64,000 nucleotides of DNA from Liolophura sinensis (taxonomy: Eukaryota; Mollusca; Polyplacophora; Chitonida; Chitonidae). The position numbers and the translations under genes are program-made. Shown here one piece after another: positions 56,061 through 64,000 of this stretch. Each line of letters opens with the position of its first letter. Position 1 is the stretch's first letter. The notes beneath the pieces are model-generated. The model saw only the letters and a list, made by a program, of their open reading frames with translations, did no database searches and had not been told where the DNA came from. The stretch spans positions 618,001 to 682,000 of the forward strand of contig NC_088307.1 of assembly GCF_032854445.1 (NCBI RefSeq), written 5' to 3'.

Positions 56061-56149
56061 CCCAACAGAGGGATACAAACCTCTTAGGAATGGTATATTA
56101 ACCTCACCATCATATGGCAAGTGTTGAAATCCGTTAATCAACCCAGCTT

Positions 56150-56315
56150 GTGGTGCTGAGGTTTATATCATACAGCTGAGGTTTACATCACACAGCTGAG
56201 GTTTATATCGTACAGCTGAGGTTTATATCGTTCAGCTGAGGTTTGTATCGTTCACCTGAGGTTTGCATCGTTCAGCTGAGGTTTGTATTGTACAGCTGAG
56301 GTTTATATTGTAGAG
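56150..56315. repeat. 20-bp minisatellite
   Basis: About 8 copies of AGCTGAGGTTTATATCGTTC. Confidence 0.92.
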
Positions 56316-56759
56316 AACTCGTGTACATGTAATCCCATGTTGTGTGCCCTCTGTCCTTCTCCCTGCAAGTCTCCCATATGCAGCCCAGCATGAAATGTGA
56401 AGCTTAAGACTGAGATACTGACAGCATTATCTCCCTCAACACAGGTTTACTGGCAGGATGGTTAGTGTTGTGCTTACAATTTACATGTGCAACTTTTGTA
56501 TGGAAATTTTGGACAACACCATTGCCAGTGGGTTCACATTAATGTGCCTCACTCTGCCTCAGCATTTGTTTCTAATAATCAATGAATTCTATTATCCCTT
56601 GTTCATACAAAATTCATTGCTTTTATCTACTATATGCATAGCTTTATTCGAATGGACCCCAATAGCAATTTTTGGGGTAAATGTTGATTGTACAGGCACA
56701 CATATCAAGATGTACATGTGAATATATTTGGTGATGAGCCTGGTCTAAACAAACCCACC

Positions 56760-57150
56760 TGTGTATCACGGGTTAGAAAGGTCAGATGTGTGTGGCCAGT
56801 CTTTCCTGACCAATCACATGGTGTCTTACATCACACACACATTCCCAGCATTGGTCAGATGTGTGTGGCCAGACTATCCTGACCAATCACATGGTGTCTT
56901 ACATCACACACACATTCCCAGTATTGGTCAGATGTGTGTGGCCAGTCTATCCTGACCAATCACATGGTGTCTTACATCACACACATTGCCAGTATTCATC
57001 AGATGTGTGTGGCCAGACTATCCTGACCAATCACATGGTGTCTTACATCACACACATTGCCAGTATTCATCAGATGTGTGTGGCCAGACTATCCTGACCA
57101 ATCACATGGTGTCTTACATCACACACATTGCTAGTATTGGTCAGATCTGA
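56760..57150. repeat. ~72-bp minisatellite
   Basis: About 5 copies of GGTCAGATGTGTGTGGCCAG, ACTATCCTGACCAATCACAT, GGTGTCTTACATCACACACA. Confidence 0.93.
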
Positions 57151-58955
57151 CAACAGTTATGTTTTCAAGTCTGTAACCTGCACGAATGCCTTGTAGAAAC
57201 AGAATGTTCCAACTACACAAACACTGGCATGACAATGGATTTTGGTGCTCAGTTGTCTTCAAATACATTGATGTACTTGTGTATGTATGTATATTTGGGA
57301 TTTTAGTATTCTGTGTTACTGCTTTTTCTTTTTTTATCTTTTTTAAGAACAAATAGTTTATTAATCAAGAAAATTATGTTTCATTGTTGTGTAAATCTGA
57401 CATTTAATGCCTCAGAAATGTTCTTTTTTGTGTGTGTGTGGATGTGTTTTGGGGGACAGTGGAAGTTTCATGTAGCATGTTTTTATAGCTTACGATATTG
57501 CTAACACCTCATATAATGCGCTGGAATGTTCCCATTCATACGTTGTTCACATGTCCCAATCCTCAGAAAGGAACTTCACTATAAAGTTTAGTTATAGATA
57601 TTACAAAAACGCGGACGCTTGCCGTATTCTGAATTGATTCCTTCTTCTCAATACAAGGGTTGAACGATTGTTTTTTCCTCTGCCATGGTTTGGTTTTCAG
57701 CAGGCCAAAACATTTTTAACCAGATTATCTCCCTTGACCCGTTGGCTTTGTCTATAAGTGAATTAGGTCACTGCGGTGATTATGAACTCTTATCACATGT
57801 GGCTTGGGAGTAGAGTTATTCATGTCATCTCTACATCGTTTTGTCTCTGAATCATTGCCATTTTCATTCAAGATGTATGTAAAATTGTTTTTTTTTCTTT
57901 TAGTTGTTTTTGTTTTACAAGGTTTTGCACGATACTTTAAGTAGAATCTCTTTGAGGAATGATCTTTCAACTGTGGAGTGCGAGTTTAAACCTGGGATGG
58001 GTTCCTTCTTTTCTCTATCTTACTAGTTCAGTGTAAGTCTTGGAGAAGACTCAACTTCATCAATTAAATCTGCCAAGTTCCGTATAAGCAAATTTTTTGT
58101 ACAGCTACAAATGTATATAGCTGAGGTCAAATCTAATGTGAACTTTATTTAACTTTGTCATCCGCAGACATAACCATATTGTGGTGCTGTTCTATAAAGT
58201 GAAATTCTGTCCCAGCGTTATCTATTTCCGCTGGTCACATTCATATATGCGGAGACTTGTTGCTATACATTATAACACCATGTGATTTTGTAGGTATATA
58301 TATTCATGCATGTAGTGTATTGGTTAGCTGATACCTTAACAGCTTTTCCTTGGTAAATTTTGTATTCTTTAACATTATTATATACATTCATATACATGTA
58401 GTCTCACATATATTTCTCGGAAATGACGCTCAAGTATTCTACCTTTGATGTGGATATTGCTGTTATATTATGATATTTCTATATTTACTATATTACGCAT
58501 ACATACCAATTCTGGCCAAAAGTGTTATTCATATATAATGGGCCAAATCACTCAACATTTCTCACCTATACACGCCGGTGCCAAGCTCTGTAAAAACACA
58601 CCATTGTCTGCTGTTGCGCTGTGGTGATGGCTTCTTTGATTTACAGCACAACTATACAGAAATAGTGACGTAATTATACCAAAACAAGGACGCAGTGATG
58701 CAGACACAGTGACGTAATTATGCAGACAAGAATAGTGGAGTACAGCGCTAGGACCGGCATGTTTTAGACGGGTAATGTCTCTCATTGTAAAATTCTCATT
58801 CTTAGCTTGTCATAGATTTTGTAAGACAGATATGTGTGCATTTACATATATGTACATGTATTGTTATCGATTCTGTACGATTTGCTTATTTACATATGTG
58901 TTGTCATACTGCTTCTGTTGGAGGCGCATATTATAGAAATATAAATGCTCATAAT
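57151..58955. other. Unassigned sequence
   Basis: About 1.8 kb of AT-rich sequence without a recognisable gene, array or element. Confidence 0.4.
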
Positions 58956-58961
58956 TTTAGA

Positions 58962-59042
58962 GAGATCGGGCAGTGGTCTAATGGTCAGCAATGCTTGCCT
59001 TTTAGTCGATAAGACGCGAGGTACGGGTTCAAACCCGACCTT
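58962..59042 (+). tRNA. tRNA-like pol III sequence (degenerate or pseudogene)
   Basis: A-box-like TGGTCTAATGGTCAG at 58974-58988 and B-box GGTTCAAACCC at 59026-59036, with tRNA-like spacing. The T arm folds only with a 6-nt loop, or competes with an acceptor-like pairing (GATCGGG with CCCGACC), and no confident anticodon stem is found. A functional tRNA is therefore doubtful; it may be a SINE head or pseudogene. A 33-bp array starts directly after it. Confidence 0.3.
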
Positions 59043-59054
59043 AGAAAAGAAAAT

Positions 59055-59690
59055 AGTAACATCCCCCTCTATGCGATAGACGACGCTAGTGACATCCCCC
59101 TCTATGCGATAGACGACGCTAGTAACATCCCCCTCTATGCGATAAACGACGCTAGTAACACCCCCCTCTATGTGCTAGACGACACTAGTAACACCCCCCT
59201 CTATGCGCTAGACGACGCTAGTAACATCCCCCTCTATGCACTAGACGACGCTAGTAACATCCCCCCCTCTGCGCTATTCTACGCTAGCAACATCCCCCTC
59301 TATGTGCTAGACGACGCTAGTAACATCCCCCTCTGGGCGATAGACGACGCTAGTAACACCCCCCTCTGTGTGCTAGACGACGCTAGTAACACCCCACTCT
59401 ATGCGCTAGACGACGCTAGTAACATCCCCCTCTAGGCGATAGACGACGCTAGTAACATCCCCCTCTGGGCGATAGACGACGCTATTAACATCCCCCTCTG
59501 CGCGATAGACGACGCTAGTATCATCCCCCTCTAGGCGATAGACGTCGCTAGTAATATCCCCCTCTAGACGATATACGACGCTAGTAACATCCCCCTATAG
59601 GCTATAGACGACGCTAGTAACATCCCCCTATAGGCGATAGACGACGCTAGTAACACCCCCTTCTAGGCGATAGACGACGCTCTTATTGTC
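59055..59690. repeat. 33-bp minisatellite
   Basis: About 19 copies of GATAGACGACGCTAGTAACA, TCCCCCTCTATGC. The 33-bp period gives an open LDDASNIPLYA repeat frame; not regarded as coding. Confidence 0.95.
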
Positions 59691-59699
59691 GTTAGCGAA

Positions 59700-60150
59700 G
59701 TCTAATGTTCCTTGAAGACAACTTGTTCTTCACCGGTATGATGTGCATATCTGTGCGTCGCGCATGTGGAGAGTTCGTCTGTGGCTTGCCAAAGGTCGGT
59801 GGTTTACGCCGAGCATCTCCGTAAATTTTCTCCAGTATTGCGTTCAGCAGCAATCAAGGAACTATACATGTTCACGTTTGGAAGCATCCAGATCACACTG
59901 TAATCGGTGGTGAAGTGATATTTCAGCAGTATTATTCATCAATTTTGAGGCCACCAAAGGTTATGATATCCATTCAATGCTCATTCATACTAGTATATGT
60001 TTACTGACACGGACGGTTTATACCAGCGGTATCTGATTACATCACCGACTGTGTAAACTTGTCTTCCGTTAGCAAGTCCATATCCGAACACTGTTTCACT
60101 GTATATGTGTACACGTGCGCCAACATGTCGGTGAGGAATTTTGTGGCACT
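59700..60150. other. Unassigned sequence
   Basis: No gene recognised. Confidence 0.35.
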
Positions 60151-60154
60151 TCAT

Positions 60155-60256
60155 CCAGTGTACGCGGTTTCCTCTCGGAGTAATGATGGTCGCTGTCGTA
60201 TAAGTGGAATACTCTTGAGTACGGCGTAAAACACCAATCAGATCAATAAATCAATC
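60155..60256 (+). mobile_element. SINE-A 3' tail fragment
   Basis: CGGTTTCCTCTCGGAGTAAT, GTCGTATAAGTGGAATACTC, TTGAGTACGGCGTAAAACAC, CAATCAGATCAATAAATCAA. Confidence 0.88.
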
Positions 60257-60427
60257 GATTCGTGTTGAGCTGATGGCAGTCCACGTGATGTCATTACGGT
60301 GGTACATGTGTAGTGGAAACACTGTTACTCGCCTCGATATGCCTCGAAATTCATGTAACGTGAGATTTACAGTTTTTTACATATACTGGTATTCACGCGC
60401 CAGTCCTCTGATTCGGAAGGAAGTTTG

Positions 60428-60565
60428 CGTTGAGAATCGCGATTTCGCATTGCAGGAATTGTATCCCAGGATAACTCTCCTGAAGCGCGATTTCGCATTG
60501 CAGGAATTGTATCCCAGGATAGCTCTCCTGAACTGTACAGGAACTGTATCCAAGGATAACTCTGC
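60428..60565. repeat. ~48-bp repeat, three copies
   Basis: Copies share GCGATTTCGCATTGCAGGAA, TTGTATCCCAGGATAACTCT, CCTGAA; the third copy is truncated. Confidence 0.85.
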
Positions 60566-60659
60566 AACGCTGTCGATTCTTTTTTTTTTCTATACATTCT
60601 TCCAGTGTTAGTTTCGTGAAACGAAATTGTGGAGTTTGTAACTGTCATTAATGAGCGTG

Positions 60660-61180
60660 TGTCAGGAGAGTTTCCAGTCCTTCCATGTGGTATGAGAGGA
60701 AATGAACATGTATGGCGAAATGGAAATCCTTAATTCTTCACGGGCGGAAACAAAGCCAAATGATGCAGTGTGCATTATCTAGTCGTGTAACACACTACTG
60801 TATTAGCAGGTATGGTTAACTTATGGTAGCATATCTACTGTGTATTTCTACAAGTAAGTGGACCCTCACGGGAAAATGTGTCCCCACCAATCTGGAAATT
60901 AGGGGAATAGTGCTCACCCCGGCTAAGACCCGACTCGCCATTCCGCGAACTAAGTTATCCCATTACTGTGTGGTGAACATCTGAAAATGACTTACATTTT
61001 GCTTTTTTCCTCTTGTTTGTTGTCAGCTTCGGCATAATCCAGTGTGGTACATCGTAGTTTATATATAGGCCTTTACATGTATATCCTCCTCCATAAGAGA
61101 ATAAACGTTTCAAGATCTACATATGTTTGTTTTTGTTTTAAATTCCCCTGTTATTACAATATTTTCCACCTAGTTGGGGA
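60660..61180. other. Unassigned sequence
   Basis: No gene recognised. Confidence 0.35.
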
Positions 61181-61189
61181 AAGTGCCCT

Positions 61190-61282
61190 GCTTCTATCCG
61201 AGAATAGTTCCCTACCGCTATCCGGGAAAATTCCCCAGCCACTATCCGGGAAAAGTCCCCAGCCGCTATCCGGGAAAGGACT
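61190..61282. repeat. ~24-bp repeat, four copies
   Basis: Copies of CTATCCGGGAAAAGTCCCCA, GCCG. A 143-codon frame spans it, but its flanks have no recognisable domain or splice support. Confidence 0.8.
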
Positions 61283-61728
61283 ATACGTTTTGAACTTGGT
61301 CTCCCTGTCCGTCAATGGGTTCGTCACAAGACAGTTTTTGGAACTCTCTTATTTTTTCAAGACTTTTCACCGTATTGATTTGAAACGTTGTACATGGCTT
61401 CACCATGACCTGTTACAAATGAACAGTGTTACAAACGAGTTTTGGTCTAGTATTGGTCCAAATCAGTTTTACTGATTTTTTTACCAAAAGAGTTCATCGG
61501 TAAGAGCTCAGTCATTTTCAACAAGATTATGACCGTGTTTGTTGAATTTCGGCCAAGGACATGCACTGAGTACGAAGCAATGCTTCCAGAAGGCTCCTCG
61601 TTTGGTTGGTGTTTAGCGCCATAGTATACAATTGTACACTTATTACACGGCGTCTGTCTGGGTAATGGGTAGAGGAAATTGGAACACGCGGCCACCTTTT
61701 ACCGGTGGTTGGCATACCTACTGACCCA

Positions 61729-61998
61729 GCTTAGATTCGATTTATTTATTTATTTATTTGATTGGTGTTTAACGCCGTGCTCAAGAATATTTCACTTATA
61801 CTACGGCGGCCAGCATTATGGTGGGGAAAACCCATGACCATCCGCAGGTTGCTGAGAGACCTTCCCACGTACGGCCGGAGAGGAAGCCAGCATGAGCTGG
61901 ACTTGAACTCACAGCGACCGCATTGGTGAGAGACTCCTGGGTCATTACGCCGCGCTAGCGCGCTAACCGACTGAGCCACGGAGGCCCCGCTTAGATTC
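61729..61998 (-). mobile_element. SINE-A, full length, minus strand, with target-site duplication
   Basis: Complete reverse-complement copy at 61739-61988, from the (TTTA)n tail and TTGATTGGTGTTTAACGCCG to the head GCTAACCGACTGAGCCACGG, AGGCCCC. It is flanked by a perfect 10-bp duplication GCTTAGATTC at 61729-61738 and 61989-61998. Confidence 0.96.
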
Positions 61999-62089
61999 AA
62001 GCCTCCGACCTCAGTGGCCCTAGACAGATCGGCCCGTAAAGAGCGAAAGCAACACAGGAGCAAACGAAAACTGCTGTGCCTAATGGCCC

Positions 62090-62690
62090 TCTTTTAAGGG
62101 GAAGTTTATGTATGAAGGCCGTTCCTCTTCGACCGACAGGCAATCTTGTAGGGTGTAGTTTATGTTGAAAGGCCGATCCTCTTCGACCTACAGGCAATCT
62201 TGTAGGGTGTAGTTTATGTAGAAAGGTCGTTCATCTTCGACCGACAGGCAATCTTATAGGGTGTAGTCTTTGTAGGAAAACCGCTCATCTTCGACCTGCA
62301 GGCTATCTTGTAGGGTGTAGTTTATATAGGAAGGTCGTTCCTTCTCGACCTACAGGCAATCTTGTAGGGTGTAGTTGATGCAGGAAGGCCGTTCCTCTGG
62401 CATCTAGAGGCAATCTTCTGGGGTAGTTGATGCAGGAAGGCCCTCCTTCTGCCACCTAGAGGCAATCTTCTAGGGGGTAGCTTATATACGAAAAGACCGT
62501 ACATCTGCGACCTAGAAGCAATCTTGTAGTGGGTAGTTGATGTAGGAAGACCGTTCCTCTGCGACCTAGAGGCTATCGTCTAGAGGATAGTTTATTTGCG
62601 GAAAACCGTTTCTCTGCGATCTAGAGGCAGTCTTTAGGATAATTTATGCAGGAATGTTTCTTCAGCGGCCTGGGGCAACCTTCTAGTACA
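62090..62690. repeat. ~54-bp minisatellite
   Basis: About 10 copies of GAAGGCCGTTCCTCTTCGAC, CTACAGGCAATCTTGTAGGG, TGTAGTTTATGTAG, with increasing divergence to the right. Confidence 0.93.
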
Positions 62691-62699
62691 ATGTTCGTG

Positions 62700-63600
62700 A
62701 ATATGGAGTGATTCCCTCCTAAAATCAAAATGAATAAATAAATAAACAATTAAACTATTATTTATTATACATGTAAACAGGATTTTTTACTGTGTAAGAA
62801 GATTGATCGTATCTGTTTGGTTTATTTGTGTCAGTATCGCTGGGCAGTATAAACTGGATTCTCAGATAGCAGGCGATGACCTATACCGAGACGATGTTGA
62901 TCTCATATTAACCTGAGCCGCGATGACCTGTACCCAGACGAAGCCGATCTCATACTAACCTGAGCAGCTCGGTTTCTAGGATTAGTGAGATCACATCAGA
63001 CAGGTGACTGATACGGTTAATGTGTATTTGTTTCAGACTTACGTGTAGCGAGAACAATGACTTGTTGGATGAGAAATATTTGAATGCAACGGTTTAGGAT
63101 AAGAAGCCATGACTTCGACGTATCCTCATTTCTCATCCAACAGGTCAGTGCACGTGGACTACCTGTGAGGCTAACATCCACGCCTGGTTATGCCGCTGAC
63201 TGACTGACTGTATCTCTGAAGGACTGACTCTGCAATATATGCTTGCATTTGCAAGGGCAGTATGGCATTAAACAACAAACAAATCGATTCATTCATTTAC
63301 AAAAGCAAAGAGATCCATGCTTCCGTCCGCGGATTAACAACAATTCTATAATTTATTCCTTGAGCTATCTGAATGACGGCTTATATTTCACGTTTATCTG
63401 CCTGCTTGATAACACTAATGGCTATTTCGTGGTTTTCTGAAGAGATAATATTTTCTAGACTCATTTTTAAAATCATTTGCTTCACCAGTTTTTTTTATGC
63501 AAAACTGAACGATATTAGGATTTGAACTCTGACATGATGTTGATTTTCTCAGAGGTTATATTATAGTACATGCATGTACTCTAGCGATGTTTACCCGAGG
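62700..63600. other. Unassigned sequence with a small duplication and an inverted repeat
   Basis: 62870-62960 holds two copies of a ~45-bp segment (GATGACCTATACCGAGACGA; GATCTCATATTAACCTGAGC). 63057-63076 (ATGACTTGTTGGATGAGAAA) is inverted at about 63129-63148 with one or two mismatches. No gene recognised. Confidence 0.6.
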
Positions 63601-64000
63601 AACACCTGTAGTGAGTGTTACGCTTATCTGATGACCACTTGTGATAATTGTCTCGCTTACCTGATGACCACCTGTGGAGAGTGTCGCTTTTACCTGATGA
63701 GCACCTGTGATCAGTGTCACGCTTACCTGATGACAGTTACGCCTACCTGATTAGCAACAGTGATGATTGACACGTTTACATGATAAACACCTGCGGTAAT
63801 CGTCACGTTTGTCTGATGATCACCTTTTGTGGCTGTCACATTTACACACTGATCACCTGAAGTAAGTGTCACATTTACCTCGTAAGCACCTGTGGTCAAT
63901 TTCACGTCATGACAGTCACGCTTACCTGAAAAGGATATGTGGTGAGTCTCACGTTTACCTGATTTGCACTTGTGGTAAGTGTCATGTTGACCTGATGAGC
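63600..64000. repeat. ~32-bp minisatellite, open at the right edge
   Basis: About 12 diverged copies around TGTCACGCTTACCTGATGAG, CACCTGTGGTGA. It continues beyond the window. Confidence 0.9.

Overview
The window is nuclear DNA from an animal, most likely a marine lophotrochozoan (mollusc, or a relative such as a brachiopod). The reasons are spliced genes with canonical GT-AG introns, many copies of a tRNA-headed SINE of a kind I associate with molluscs and other marine invertebrates, fragments of Penelope-like, non-LTR, Harbinger and Tc1 elements, and a very high load of minisatellites. By my own summing, tandem arrays cover roughly 40% of the window. There is no sign of bacterial or viral organisation.

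Two spliced genes, both on the + strand, can be assembled exon by exon with matching phases. Gene A (18599-29567, 8 exons, 309 aa) encodes an unrecognised protein with a signal peptide, one further hydrophobic segment and a run of similar phase 1-1 helical exons. Four perfect TGACGTCA octamers lie just upstream of it, and an AATAAA lies 150 bp after its stop. Gene B (38059-47878, 5 coding exons, 327 aa) encodes a protein with two coactosin-like ADF-homology domains, both split by an intron at the same Trp codon.

The most striking observation concerns the introns of these genes. Five large intronic minisatellites are built from copies of the adjoining exon-intron boundary and carry the splice site with them: the exon 1 donor and exon 6 acceptor of gene A, and the exon 1 donor, exon 2 acceptor and exon 2 donor of gene B. 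Each real exon edge is the outermost member of an array of about 6 to 42 near-copies, many with intact GT or AG signals. In gene B, normal protein requires the spliceosome to pick the first of many donors and the last of many acceptors.

Layout: 1-1430 minisatellite entering from the left; 1430-4430 degraded Penelope-like fragments in opposite orientations plus a SINE; 4430-7190 little recognisable; 7200-10300 degraded non-LTR element on the minus strand with a SINE inserted; 10390-11870 second SINE family, and Harbinger transposase pieces broken by SINEs; 12640-14570 a 42-bp array; 14970-16020 two full-length SINEs; 16332-17375 a Tc1-like transposase with a substituted catalytic residue; 17840-29730 gene A; 29910-35330 SINEs, small arrays and a foldback element; 35540-47880 gene B; 48140-53400 a large 108-bp array; 53580-64000 further arrays, SINEs and unassigned sequence.
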